A DNA stretch of 37,942 nt, from NCBI GenBank assembly GCA_002427365.1, contig DIQT01000011.1:1-37942 (forward strand). Direction: 5' to 3'. The DNA is from Caryophanales bacterium UBA5455 (lineage in GTDB: Bacteria; Bacillota_I; Bacilli_A; RFN20; CAG-826). Shown one piece after another: positions 7,990 to 15,635 of the stretch. The position numbers were made by a program, and so were the translations under genes. A model generated the notes under the pieces. It was not told where the DNA came from, searched no databases, and saw nothing but the letters and a program-made list of their open reading frames with translations. Within the stretch, counting starts at the first letter, position 1, and every line of letters begins with the position of its first letter.

Positions 7990-8487
7990 ATGGCAAAAGA
8001 AAAAACAACTACCGTAGCAGCTGAAACCGAAGTTGAAGCAACTGAAGTTGAAGTCGTTACCGCTCCTAGTGAAGAAAAACCCAAAAAACGTCGGGGATGG
8101 GGAAAGAAAAAAGAAGATGAAGTCGAAGTTGCTCCGGAAGTTAATAAACCAACGGAAGCAAGAGCGACTGCAAAAACCGTTCGAGTTACACCACGGAAAG
8201 CCCAACTCGTCGTTGACTTAGTTAGAGGCAAAAACGTTTCCGAAGCGTTAGGAATTCTTGCTAACGTTAACAAAGCCGCAACGCCACATGTCGTCAAAGT
8301 CATTAAGAGCGCTGCTGCAAACGCAATTAACAACTACGGAATGGATGAAGAATCATTATATATTAGTGAAATCTACGCCAACGAAGGAATGCGGATGAAA
8401 CGGTATCGCCCACGGGCCAAAGGCTCAGCCGCTGGAATTATTAAAAGAACAAGCCACATTACCGTGGTAGTGAAAGAAAGAGAATAG
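7990..8487 (+). CDS. rplV: 50S ribosomal protein L22 with a long charged N-terminal extension
   Basis: L22 lines the exit tunnel with a beta-hairpin, the region where macrolide-resistance changes arise. The core (TAKTVRVTPRKAQLVVDLVR onward) begins near residue 60 and ends in RTSHITVVVKERE. The full chain is 165 residues, against about 113 in Bacillus. The first 55 residues or so form a low-complexity tail with Glu/Val/Thr repeats, a basic patch (KPKKRRGWGKKK, 30-41) and a second acidic stretch. Only the ATG at 7990 has a ribosome site, so I regard the tail as real. It may wrap on the ribosome surface, but its role is unknown. Confidence 0.95.
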   Translation: MAKEKTTTVAAETEVEATEVEVVTAPSEEKPKKRRGWGKKKEDEVEVAPEVNKPTEARATAKTVRVTPRKAQLVVDLVRGKNVSEALGILANVNKAATPHVVKVIKSAAANAINNYGMDEESLYISEIYANEGMRMKRYRPRAKGSAAGIIKRTSHITVVVKERE

Positions 8488-8498
8488 GAGGTATAGAT

Positions 8499-9182
8499 AT
8501 GGGACAAAAAGTTAATCCAAATGGTATGCGCGTTGGCGTGTATCGTGGTTGGACTTCACGTTGGTACGCCAACAACCAAGACTATGCCAAATTTCTTAAT
8601 GAAGACTTAAAAATCCGCAAATATTTTGAAAAAACATTAAAAGACGCGCAATTATCACGCGTTGAAATTGAACGGGTTGTTACTTCCGAAAGCGGATATA
8701 AAGTTATCGTCTTCGTCCATGTCACACGCCCAGGCGTCGTCATTGGCCAAGATGGCAAAAATATTAACGAACACAAAAAACAATTATTAAAGATTGTTAA
8801 TACTGGTGAAATTCGGCTTGATGTCGTACCAGTTGAAAACCCTGATTTAGATGCAACAATTGTTGCTAAAGCAATCGCCAGTCAACTTGAAGCAAGAGCT
8901 TCATTCCGGGTTGCCCAAAAGAAAACGATTCAACAAGTTCGTCGTTCGGGCGCAAAAGGAATCAAAACAATGATTAGTGGCCGCCTTAACGGTGCAGAAA
9001 TTGCCCGTTCCGAAGGTTATAAAGAAGGCGTTGTTCCTCTTCATACCTTACGGAGTGATATCGATTATGGCTCCGCCGAAGCGCACATGTCTTATGGACG
9101 CTTAGGTGTTAAAGTTTGGATTTGCCGGGGCGAATATCCAGGGAAACAAAGAAAAGCACAAACTACTGCGAAAGGAGAATAA
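8499..9182 (+). CDS. rpsC: 30S ribosomal protein S3
   Basis: S3 lies at the mRNA entry site and takes part in the ribosomal helicase activity. The 227 residues are typical. MGQKVNPNGMRVGVYRGW opens the protein. The KH domain carries GVVIGQDGKNINEHKKQL (about 77-94), the place of the GxxG loop. The C-terminal domain carries GAEIARSEGYKEGVVPLHTL and the SAEAHMSYGRLGVKVWI block. A TAGGAGG site formed with the rplV stop precedes it. Its last codons (AAAGGAG) serve as the ribosome site of rplP. Confidence 0.98.
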   Translation: MGQKVNPNGMRVGVYRGWTSRWYANNQDYAKFLNEDLKIRKYFEKTLKDAQLSRVEIERVVTSESGYKVIVFVHVTRPGVVIGQDGKNINEHKKQLLKIVNTGEIRLDVVPVENPDLDATIVAKAIASQLEARASFRVAQKKTIQQVRRSGAKGIKTMISGRLNGAEIARSEGYKEGVVPLHTLRSDIDYGSAEAHMSYGRLGVKVWICRGEYPGKQRKAQTTAKGE

Positions 9183-9187
9183 TCGAC

Positions 9188-9616
9188 ATGTTACAACCAA
9201 AAAGAACAAAGTATCGGAGACCGCATGGCCAATCATGGCAAGGAAAAGCGACCGCTGGTACATCAATTGAATATGGAGATTATGGTCTCCAAGCATTAAC
9301 GGGTGGTTATGTTAGTAACCGCTCAATTGAGTCCGCTCGTATCGTCTTAGCGGCGCGGACCCGCCGGGTTGGTAAGATTTGGATTAGAATCTTCCCCCAC
9401 TTAGCAACAACCGCAAAACCTGCCGACGTTCGGATGGGTTCAGGTAAAGGCGCACCCGATGGTTGGGTCGCGGTCGTAAAACGTGGACGGATCATGTTTG
9501 AAATCGGTGGTGTTCCTGAAAAGGTCGCCCGTGAAGCGCTTGAGCTTGCCGCTTACAAATTACCGGTCAAATGCCGCGTTGTTAGCCGGAAGGAAGTGAA
9601 CGCAAATGAAAATTAA
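9188..9616 (+). CDS. rplP: 50S ribosomal protein L16
   Basis: L16 organises the A-site region of 23S rRNA. I start it at ATG 9188 (MLQPKRTKYRRPHG), 142 residues, with AAAGGAG from the end of rpsC as ribosome site. A longer frame starting at 9116 only overlaps rpsC. Conserved parts are the EYGDYGLQAL block, the KIWIRIFPH block and VRMGSGKGAPDGWVAVV. The N-terminal loop (HGQSWQGKATAGT) departs from the usual RRQHRGKMRGRAKGG. The 3' end overlaps rpmC by 11 bases. Confidence 0.97.
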   Translation: MLQPKRTKYRRPHGQSWQGKATAGTSIEYGDYGLQALTGGYVSNRSIESARIVLAARTRRVGKIWIRIFPHLATTAKPADVRMGSGKGAPDGWVAVVKRGRIMFEIGGVPEKVAREALELAAYKLPVKCRVVSRKEVNANEN

Positions 9617-9812
9617 TGAAATTCGCGAATTAACAAATGATGAGTTAGTTGAAAAACAATACTTATTAAAAGAAGAGTTATTCCATCTCCGGCGTCGTCA
9701 AGCCGTTGGACAACTCGAAAATGGCAAAGAAATATCAAAGGTCCGCAAGAACATTGCCCGCGTCTCCACGGTAATTCGTGAACGTGAACTCGGCTTAGCG
9801 GAAAATAAATAG
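9606..9812 (+). CDS. rpmC: 50S ribosomal protein L29
   Basis: L29 is a small helical-hairpin protein near the tunnel exit, beside L23. The 68 residues contain the family pattern INEIRELTNDELVEKQ, KEELFHLRRRQAVGQLEN and VRKNIARVSTVIRERE. It starts inside rplP (11-base overlap), and a GGAAG site lies within rplP. The stop codon is part of TAGGAGG, the ribosome site for rpsQ. Confidence 0.96.
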   Translation: MKINEIRELTNDELVEKQYLLKEELFHLRRRQAVGQLENGKEISKVRKNIARVSTVIRERELGLAENK

Positions 9813-9824
9813 GAGGAATGAACC

Positions 9825-10154
9825 ATGGTTGAAGATCGTAATTTACGCCGCCAAATGGCTGGTGAAGTTGTTAGTGATAAAATGGATAAAACCATTGTCG
9901 TCCTCGTTGAAACACACAAACGCCACCCTAAATATGGCAAACGTGTAAAAGTTTGGAAAAAATACTATGTGCACGATGAAGAAAACGCCGCCAAAGTAGG
10001 CGACCGTGTCTTAATTCGTGGCACACGTCCATTAAGCAAAACCAAACGTTGGACGTTAGTTAAAATCCTCGCGGAAGGCGAACTTAGCGTTAAAGAAGCA
10101 TTAGAAGAAATTGCTGAAGAAGCAATTGAAGAAGCTGCTTCTGACGTCGAATAG
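9825..10154 (+). CDS. rpsQ: 30S ribosomal protein S17 with an acidic C-terminal tail
   Basis: S17 is a primary 16S rRNA-binding protein with an OB fold. The core is normal: RRQMAGEVVSDKMDKTIVVL, THKRHPKYGKRVKVWKKY and the conserved DRVLIRGTRPLSKTKRW. The 109 residues exceed the usual 85 or so by an acidic, probably helical tail (ELSVKEALEEIAEEAIEEAA). The Glu/Ala tail contrasts with the basic extensions of L5 and S5 in the same operon. Bounded by TAGGAGG sites on both sides. Confidence 0.96.
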   Translation: MVEDRNLRRQMAGEVVSDKMDKTIVVLVETHKRHPKYGKRVKVWKKYYVHDEENAAKVGDRVLIRGTRPLSKTKRWTLVKILAEGELSVKEALEEIAEEAIEEAASDVE

Positions 10155-10165
10155 GAGGTCCCGTT

Positions 10166-10540
10166 ATGATTCAAAAAGAGACAAAATTAAATGTCGCTGA
10201 TAATAGCGGTGCAAAAATTGTTCAAGTAATTACCTTATTAGGTGGTTCTTGGAAAAAATCATCAACAATTGGCGATATCGTCCAATGTTCAGTTAAAGCC
10301 TCCACCCCTGGTGGAAAGGTTAAAAAAGGTGACATTGTCACCGGAATTATCGTTCGTGTTACAAAAGCTATCCAACGGAAAGACGGATCAACAATTAGAT
10401 TTGATGATAACGCTGTTGTCTTAGTTAATGATGATGGTAACCCCATCGGCACGCGGGTGTTTGGCCCAGTTGGCCGCGAACTACGTGAAAAAGGCGAAGG
10501 CGCGATGAAAATTGTTTCACTCGCTCCCGAAGTTATCTAA
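10166..10540 (+). CDS. rplN: 50S ribosomal protein L14
   Basis: L14 lies at the subunit interface, contacts 16S helix 14, and is the target of the silencing factor RsfS. The 124 residues are typical. Seen are MIQKETKLNVADNSGAKIVQ, GDIVTGIIVRVTKAIQRKDG, FDDNAVVLVNDDGNPIGTRV and the closing PVGRELREKGEGAMKIVSLA. It begins the spc-type gene set after rpsQ and is followed by a TAAGGAGG site for rplX. Confidence 0.98.
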   Translation: MIQKETKLNVADNSGAKIVQVITLLGGSWKKSSTIGDIVQCSVKASTPGGKVKKGDIVTGIIVRVTKAIQRKDGSTIRFDDNAVVLVNDDGNPIGTRVFGPVGRELREKGEGAMKIVSLAPEVI

Positions 10541-10554
10541 GGAGGACAACCAGT

Positions 10555-10866
10555 ATGAAAATTAAAAAAGGTGATAATGTTATCGTTATCGCAGGTCGCG
10601 ATAAAGGTAAAACCGGTATTGTTCAACTCGTCCATCCAAAGTTAAATCGGGTTGTTGTGGAAGGTGTTAACATTCGGAAAAAACACCGTAAACCAACCCA
10701 AAACAATCCTGAAGGTTCAATCGCGGATATTTATGCACCAATACATATTAGTAATGTTGCAATCGTTGATCCAAAAACGAAAGAACCAACTCGTGTAAAA
10801 ATGAGTGTCAATAAAGATGGTCAAAAAGTTCGGGTCACTGTTAAAAGTGGCACCGTGTTAGATTAA
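10555..10866 (+). CDS. rplX: 50S ribosomal protein L24
   Basis: L24 is an assembly-initiator protein that binds domain I of 23S rRNA through a KOW domain. The 103 residues fit the family. The KOW motif is in KGDNVIVIAGRDKGKTGIV (5-23). VVVEGVNIRKKHRKPTQ and the IHISNVAIVDPKTKEPTRV segment follow. Spacing to both neighbours is about 14 bases, with GGAGG sites. Confidence 0.97.
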   Translation: MKIKKGDNVIVIAGRDKGKTGIVQLVHPKLNRVVVEGVNIRKKHRKPTQNNPEGSIADIYAPIHISNVAIVDPKTKEPTRVKMSVNKDGQKVRVTVKSGTVLD

Positions 10867-10879
10867 GGAGGACGCATCA

Positions 10880-11611
10880 ATGGCAGAAAAGAAAATTACT
10901 GAAGCCGCCACGACTGCGGCTCCTAAAGAAGTAAAAGAAGTAAAGGCCAAAGCGCCAGCAAAAAAAGCGGCGCCAAAAGCAAAAGTTGAAGAAGCTCCTG
11001 TTAAAGAAGTTAAAGCTGCTCCTAAAAAGAAAGCAGCGCCCAAAGCCAAAAAGGCGATTCCAACACGTGAACTTCCTCGCTTAGAACAAAAATATGTTGA
11101 TCAAGTCAAACCGGCCTTAATGAAAGAATTTGGTTATAAGTCAGTGATGGAAGTCCCTGGCTTACATAAAATTGTCATTAACCTTGGGGTTGGCGATGCA
11201 ACAACAAACGCAAAATTTATGGAAGATGCTGTTCGTGATTTAACAACAATTAGTGGTCAAAAGCCAGTTGTTATTAAAGCAAAGAAATCAGTCGCGGCGT
11301 TTAAATTACGTGAAGGTCAAGAAGTCGGCACAAAAGTTACTCTTCGGGGTGAAAGAATGTACGAATTCTTCGATAAACTCGTAACAATCGCGCTTCCACG
11401 GGTCCGGGACTTCCGGGGCGTTTCTAAAAACGCATTCGATGGTCGCGGCAACTACACCTTAGGTGTTAAAGAACAATTAATTTTCCCTGAAATCAACTAC
11501 GATACAATTGGGAAAATCCGCGGTGCGGACATCGTTATTGTCACCACCGCAAAAACCGATAAAGAGGCATATGCGTTATTAGCGCAACTAGGCATGCCCT
11601 TTAAGAAATAG
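10880..11611 (+). CDS. rplE: 50S ribosomal protein L5 with a Lys/Ala-rich N-terminal extension
   Basis: L5 binds 5S rRNA and forms a bridge to the 30S head. The core starts near residue 67 (LEQKYVDQVKPALMKEFGY) and is close to Bacillus L5, with KIVINLGVGDATTNAK, TLRGERMYEFFDKL and FRGVSKNAFDGRGNYTLG intact. The first 65 residues are a low-complexity tail with repeated AAPKAK, APAKKA and VKEVK units, resembling the tail of histone H1 or some nucleoid proteins. This raises the length to 243 residues from about 179. The only ribosome site (GGAGG) fits the ATG at 10880. The tail probably contacts rRNA, but its function is unknown. Confidence 0.95.
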   Translation: MAEKKITEAATTAAPKEVKEVKAKAPAKKAAPKAKVEEAPVKEVKAAPKKKAAPKAKKAIPTRELPRLEQKYVDQVKPALMKEFGYKSVMEVPGLHKIVINLGVGDATTNAKFMEDAVRDLTTISGQKPVVIKAKKSVAAFKLREGQEVGTKVTLRGERMYEFFDKLVTIALPRVRDFRGVSKNAFDGRGNYTLGVKEQLIFPEINYDTIGKIRGADIVIVTTAKTDKEAYALLAQLGMPFKK

Positions 11612-11625
11612 GAGGGACGGAAAGT

Positions 11626-11811
11626 ATGGCAAAAACATCACAAAAAGTTCGGGCCAGTCGCCCACAAAAATACGAGGTACGTGAATATACACGGTGCCAA
11701 CGTTGTGGTCGTCCCAAAAGCGTTTACCGCAAATTTAAATTATGCAGAATTTGCCTTAGAGAAATGGCCTATGATGGTCAAATACCAGGCATGAAGAAAT
11801 CTAGTTGGTAG
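11626..11811 (+). CDS. rpsZ: 30S ribosomal protein S14, zinc-binding short form
   Basis: This is the 61-residue, zinc-ribbon (C+) form of S14 found in most Gram-positive ribosomal operons. The two pairs CQRCG (Cys24, Cys27) and CRIC (Cys40, Cys43) are intact. The end block CLREMAYDGQIPGMKKSSW is diagnostic. Having the zinc form in the operon implies a zinc-requiring S14. No zinc-independent copy is visible in the window. The stop is fused to the next ribosome site (TAGGAGG). Confidence 0.97.
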   Translation: MAKTSQKVRASRPQKYEVREYTRCQRCGRPKSVYRKFKLCRICLREMAYDGQIPGMKKSSW

Positions 11812-11824
11812 GAGGAACCGAATA

Positions 11825-12220
11825 ATGAGTATGTCAGATCCAATTGCGGATATGTTAACACGCATCCGTAATGCAAATGCAATGAGCTACGAAGCGGTTT
11901 CAATGCCAAGTAGCCGGATGAAAGTCAATATTGCCAAGATTCTTAAAGATGAAGGCTTTATCGTTGATTACAAAGTTGAAGGAGATGTTAAAAAAACCTT
12001 AACCTTAAACCTTAAATATGGTCCAAATGGTGAAAAGGTAATCTCCGGATTAAAGAAAATTTCAAAACCAGGCCTTCGTGTCACGGTTGGTTGCGAAAAA
12101 TTACCCCGCGTTTTACGTGGCTTAGGTATTGCAATTATTTCCACCTCACAAGGCTTAATGACAGACAAAGAAGCCCGCGCAAAAGGCGTGGGGGGCGAAG
12201 TGCTCGCCTACGTTTGGTAA
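11825..12220 (+). CDS. rpsH: 30S ribosomal protein S8
   Basis: S8 is a primary 16S rRNA-binding protein, and in E. coli it represses the spc operon. The 131 residues match the family: DPIADMLTRIRNANAMSYEA at the start and the C-terminal GLGIAIISTSQGLMTDKEAR. Two ATGs lie six bases apart. The first (MSMSDP) has the better spacing to TAGGAGG and corresponds to the Bacillus start. Confidence 0.98.
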   Translation: MSMSDPIADMLTRIRNANAMSYEAVSMPSSRMKVNIAKILKDEGFIVDYKVEGDVKKTLTLNLKYGPNGEKVISGLKKISKPGLRVTVGCEKLPRVLRGLGIAIISTSQGLMTDKEARAKGVGGEVLAYVW

Positions 12221-12230
12221 GGAGTAAACT

Positions 12231-12770
12231 ATGTCAAGAGTAGGAAACAAAGTATTAGTGGTGCCAAAAGAAGTAACTCTTAGTATCACTGACAATGTCG
12301 CCACCGTCAAAGGACCAAAAGGTGAATTGACGCTTAAAATCCCCGCTGGCATCACCGTCGAACTTCATGAAGGTGAAATCCTGACAAAACGGGCGAATAA
12401 TTCATTAAAGTTAAAAGAAATCCACGGCACAACCCGCTCGTTATTAGAAAACGCAGTCTATGGTGTTCATGATGGATTCCAAAAAACATTATTAATTGAA
12501 GGGATTGGTTATCGGGCAATTCAAAAAGGCGATGCCGTTGAATTAGACATCGGCTATTCGCATAAAGTTGTTATCGAACCCCGGCCCAACTCGGCAATTA
12601 TTGTTAAGAAGCCGACCGAAATTTTAGTTGAAGGTATCGACCGGCAAGCGGTTGGCCAAACAGCAGCTGAAATTCGACGGGTCCGTCCACCTGAACCTTA
12701 CTTAGGTAAAGGTATCAGATATAAAGATGAACGTATCTTACGGCGTGAAGGAAAGCGCGCTGGCGCTTAG
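12231..12770 (+). CDS. rplF: 50S ribosomal protein L6
   Basis: L6 lies at the base of the L7/L12 stalk near the sarcin-ricin loop. The 179 residues show the two repeated L6 domains: MSRVGNKVLVVPKEVTLSI with VKGPKGELTLKIP in the first, and the C-terminal GIDRQAVGQTAAEIRRVRPP with EPYLGKGIRYKDE in the second. It follows rpsH by 10 bases with a TAAGGAG site. Confidence 0.98.
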   Translation: MSRVGNKVLVVPKEVTLSITDNVATVKGPKGELTLKIPAGITVELHEGEILTKRANNSLKLKEIHGTTRSLLENAVYGVHDGFQKTLLIEGIGYRAIQKGDAVELDIGYSHKVVIEPRPNSAIIVKKPTEILVEGIDRQAVGQTAAEIRRVRPPEPYLGKGIRYKDERILRREGKRAGA

Positions 12771-12788
12771 TGAAAGGAGCAAATAATT

Positions 12789-13145
12789 ATGATTAAAAAT
12801 ATCGATCGCAATGAATCTCGTCTCCGCAAACACGCTCGGGTGCGTCGGAAAATTAGTGGAACAGCGGAACGTCCACGGTTATGTGTCTTCCGGAGTAATA
12901 GACATATCGAAGTCCAATTAATCGACGATGTTAAAGGGGTTACCCTTGCAAGTGCGAGTTCAGTTGGCTTAAAATTAGAAGTTGGTAGCAATATTGAAGC
13001 CGCGACAATAGTCGGGGAAGCAATTGGCAAAAAAGCCGTTGCTGCCGGATATAAAGTAGTTGTCTTTGATCGGGGTGGTTATATTTATCACGGTCGGGTC
13101 AAAGCATTAGCCGAAGCAGCACGCGCTGCCGGCTTGGAATTTTAA
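12789..13145 (+). CDS. rplR: 50S ribosomal protein L18
   Basis: L18 binds 5S rRNA together with L5. The 118 residues match the family: RLRKHARVRRKISGTAERPR, the RLCVFRSNRHIEVQLIDD strand and the C-terminal VVVFDRGGYIYHGRVKALAE with EAARAAGLEF. An AAAGGAG site precedes the ATG. I see nothing unusual. Confidence 0.98.
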   Translation: MIKNIDRNESRLRKHARVRRKISGTAERPRLCVFRSNRHIEVQLIDDVKGVTLASASSVGLKLEVGSNIEAATIVGEAIGKKAVAAGYKVVVFDRGGYIYHGRVKALAEAARAAGLEF

Positions 13146-13160
13146 AAGGAGGAAGCACAA

Positions 13161-13781
13161 ATGGTAGAAACAAATTTAGAAGCTGTTGAAGTCGTTAACG
13201 AAGCACCAGCTGAACAAGTAAAAACTAGTGGAAACACACAAAGTGCTCCTCGTCGGCCACAACGCTCCGATAACCGGGGTCGTGGACGTAAAGGCACATC
13301 GGGCCGTCGGTCTCCGAAGAAAAAAGAATTTGAAGAAACTGTCGTTTCAATTAACCGTGTCGCCAAAACAGTAAAAGGTGGTCGGAAGATTCGCTTTGCC
13401 GCTGTTGTTGTCGTCGGTGATAAGAAAGGCCGTTATGGCTTCGCTAATGCGAAAGCAATTGAAGTTCCCGATGCAATTAAAAAGAGTATCGAAGCAGCAA
13501 CTAAAAATGTTCACAAAGTTGAATTAGTTAATGCTGATACAATTTCTCATGAAATCGTTGGCGTCTTCGGCGCTTGCAAGGTTTTCTTAAAACCAGCTCC
13601 CGAAGGTACCGGAATCATTGCTGGTGGTCCAGTCCGGACAATGCTCGAATTAGCGGGCATTCGCAATGTTTATTCAAAAATTTATGGTTCACGTAATCCG
13701 TTAAACGTTTTACGGGCAACCGACAATGGCTTACAAAATTTAAAATCATATGCGCAAGTCAAAGCGCTCCGGGAGCTTTAG
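13161..13781 (+). CDS. rpsE: 30S ribosomal protein S5 with a basic N-terminal extension
   Basis: S5 acts in decoding accuracy and lines the mRNA entrance. The conserved core begins near residue 56 (EFEETVVSINRVAKTVKGGR), after an extension of about 45 residues rich in Arg, Gly, Pro and Ser (RRPQRSDNRGRGRKGTSGRR). This gives 206 residues, against about 166. Core landmarks are FAAVVVVGDKKGRYGF, then FANAKA where GTGKA is common, and the EGTGIIAGGPVRTMLELAGI block. The C-terminal tail is slightly short. An AAGGAGG site sits before ATG 13161. In most relatives rpmD would follow here, but it does not. Confidence 0.96.
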   Translation: MVETNLEAVEVVNEAPAEQVKTSGNTQSAPRRPQRSDNRGRGRKGTSGRRSPKKKEFEETVVSINRVAKTVKGGRKIRFAAVVVVGDKKGRYGFANAKAIEVPDAIKKSIEAATKNVHKVELVNADTISHEIVGVFGACKVFLKPAPEGTGIIAGGPVRTMLELAGIRNVYSKIYGSRNPLNVLRATDNGLQNLKSYAQVKALREL

Positions 13782-13822
13782 TCCATTCGGACTAGTTCCA
13801 ATATTGATAGGAGGGAACAATT

Positions 13823-14272
13823 ATGAAATTACATGAACTTCGTTACAATGATGGGGCGCGGGCGGATAGAAAGCGCGTTGGCCGCGGTGAAGGATCAGGT
13901 TTTGGTAAAAATGCCGGAACTGGCCATAAAGGTCAAAATTCGCGTGGTCGTGGCTCGTCCAAGAAAGCACCAGGGTTTGAAGGTGGACAAATGCCTTTAT
14001 ACCGGCGCATTCCCAAACGCGGTTTCACTAATGTTGGCGGAATCAAATACACGGTCATTAACTTAAGCGATTTAGAATGCTTTGAAGCTGGTGCGATTGT
14101 TACACCAACGGAAATGTTTGAAGCTGGTCTCATTAAGCAAGTTGCTAATGGTGGGGTCAAAGTGCTTGGAAACGGAACGCTTAGTAAAAAGTTAACTGTC
14201 AAAGCAAATAAATTTTCCGCAAGTGCAGAGGCCGCAATTGTAGCAGCGGGCGGTCAAGTCGAGGCAATTTAA
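13823..14272 (+). CDS. rplO: 50S ribosomal protein L15
   Basis: L15 is a late-assembly 50S protein. The 149 residues carry the Gly/Arg-rich N-terminal arm (KRVGRGEGSGFGKNAGTGHK and GQNSRGRGSSKKAPGFEGGQ), MPLYRRIPKRGFTN, and a C-terminal domain with KVLGNGTLSKKLTVKANKFS. An AGGAGGG site precedes it. Only 41 bases, including a small hairpin (AGTCC/GGACT), separate it from rpsE. The absence of rpmD in that gap is real in this sequence. Confidence 0.97.
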   Translation: MKLHELRYNDGARADRKRVGRGEGSGFGKNAGTGHKGQNSRGRGSSKKAPGFEGGQMPLYRRIPKRGFTNVGGIKYTVINLSDLECFEAGAIVTPTEMFEAGLIKQVANGGVKVLGNGTLSKKLTVKANKFSASAEAAIVAAGGQVEAI

Positions 14273-14273
14273 G

Positions 14274-15635
14274 ATGAAAAAAATAGCAGCTATTTTCAAA
14301 AACAAAGAGATCGTTGACCGGATATTCTTTACGGTTGTCGTCTTATTTATTTGGCGGATTGGAACCGCAATTACTGTCCCAGGAGTAACCATTAGTGATT
14401 TCTCCTTTAGTGATAATGATGCCTTTGGGCTCATGAACATGTTAGGTGGTGGCGCATTACAAAGCTTCTCAATCTTCGCGCTTGGGGTATCGCCATATAT
14501 TACGTCATCAATTATTGTTCAATTATTAAGTACTGACGTCTTACCCGCCTTAACCGAACTTTCGAAACAAGGCCAAGCCGGTCGTCGGAAAATCGACATG
14601 ACCACACGTTATTTGACACTTCTCCTTGGAGCGGTTCAAGCGTATGGAATTATTGTCACAATGGAAAATAGCTCTTATATTACGTTAGCACACTCAGGAT
14701 TCTGGGGATATGCCTATATTATTACAATTATGTTAGCAGGTACGATGGTAACGATGTGGTTAGGTGACCAAATTTCTGTTAAAGGAATCGGTAACGGTAT
14801 CTCAATGATTATCTTTGCTGGTATCGTCGTCTCCTTACCAATTCAATTCTCCAACGCCTTCACCGTATGGTTAGGTTCAAAACTTAATGTTGGCCTACCT
14901 GTCGCGGAAGTACTAACAGGCTTATTCCAATTCCTTGTTTATGTTCTCGTCTTCTTAATTATTATTATCTTTATTACGTTTATTGAAAACTCACAACGGC
15001 GAATTCCTGTGCAAAACGCAGGCAAAGGTGGTCGGACTGCTAAATACGCACAAGCGAGTTTCTTACCAATTAAGGTAAACTCGAGTGGGGTAATTCCGGT
15101 TATCTTCGCTTCATCACTTATGATGGCGCCATCAATTATTGTGAGCTTTATTTCCGGGGCTGATCCAAATGCAAATTGGTTAAACATCTTTAGCAGTAGT
15201 AAAATGACTGTTATGCCATGGTTTAACAATGAAACATGGAACATGCCGTGGGGATTACTTATTTATATTTTATTAATCTTGGGCTTTTCATTCTTATATG
15301 CTCAAATGCAAATCAACCCAGAAAAACTTGCGGAAAACTTCCAAAAGAATGGTTCATACATTCCAGGCGTTCGTCCTGGTAACGAAACCGAACGTTATGT
15401 TCGTAAAGTCGTTAATCGCGTCACCACAATTGGTGCGATTGCGCTTGCAGCGATTGCAGCGCTACCAATCATCCTTACTTTAACCGGTGCTGTTCCTGAC
15501 CAAAGCCTTGCGCTTGGTGGAACTGGGATGATCATCGTTGTTGGTGTTGCTCAAGAAATTGGTAACCAAATTGATGGGTTACTTGCTGGAAAGAGCTTTG
15601 AAGAAATTAAAGGATCAGCCGGAGGACTTGGCTAA
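14274..15635 (+). CDS. secY: Preprotein translocase channel subunit SecY
   Basis: SecY forms the SecYEG protein-conducting channel in the cytoplasmic membrane. The 453 residues contain the ten expected membrane helices, starting with IFFTVVVLFIWRIGTAITVP. The plug and TM2 region is around GVSPYITSSIIVQLL. Cytosolic loop motifs include ENSQRRIPVQNA and the C5/C6 region with PEKLAENFQKNGSYIPGVRP and ERYVRKVVNRVT. The ATG starts two bases after the rplO stop, and GAGG within rplO is the only ribosome site. Its stop overlaps adk (TAATG). SecE is encoded at 24501. Confidence 0.98.
   Translation: MKKIAAIFKNKEIVDRIFFTVVVLFIWRIGTAITVPGVTISDFSFSDNDAFGLMNMLGGGALQSFSIFALGVSPYITSSIIVQLLSTDVLPALTELSKQGQAGRRKIDMTTRYLTLLLGAVQAYGIIVTMENSSYITLAHSGFWGYAYIITIMLAGTMVTMWLGDQISVKGIGNGISMIIFAGIVVSLPIQFSNAFTVWLGSKLNVGLPVAEVLTGLFQFLVYVLVFLIIIIFITFIENSQRRIPVQNAGKGGRTAKYAQASFLPIKVNSSGVIPVIFASSLMMAPSIIVSFISGADPNANWLNIFSSSKMTVMPWFNNETWNMPWGLLIYILLILGFSFLYAQMQINPEKLAENFQKNGSYIPGVRPGNETERYVRKVVNRVTTIGAIALAAIAALPIILTLTGAVPDQSLALGGTGMIIVVGVAQEIGNQIDGLLAGKSFEEIKGSAGGLG

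Noticed and set aside
7905..8333. A 142-codon open frame on the minus strand across rpsS/rplV
   Set aside because: It is antisense to two certain ribosomal genes, its product is low-complexity Ser/Thr/Leu/Phe, it has no ribosome site, and the open frame follows from the codon bias of the L22 extension.
13782..13822. A remnant of rpmD in the rpsE-rplO gap
   Set aside because: Forty-one bases are too few, and translating them gives no L30-like stretch in any frame.
14939..15244. A 101-codon minus-strand frame inside secY
   Set aside because: Antisense shadow of membrane-helix codons; no ribosome site and no promoter.
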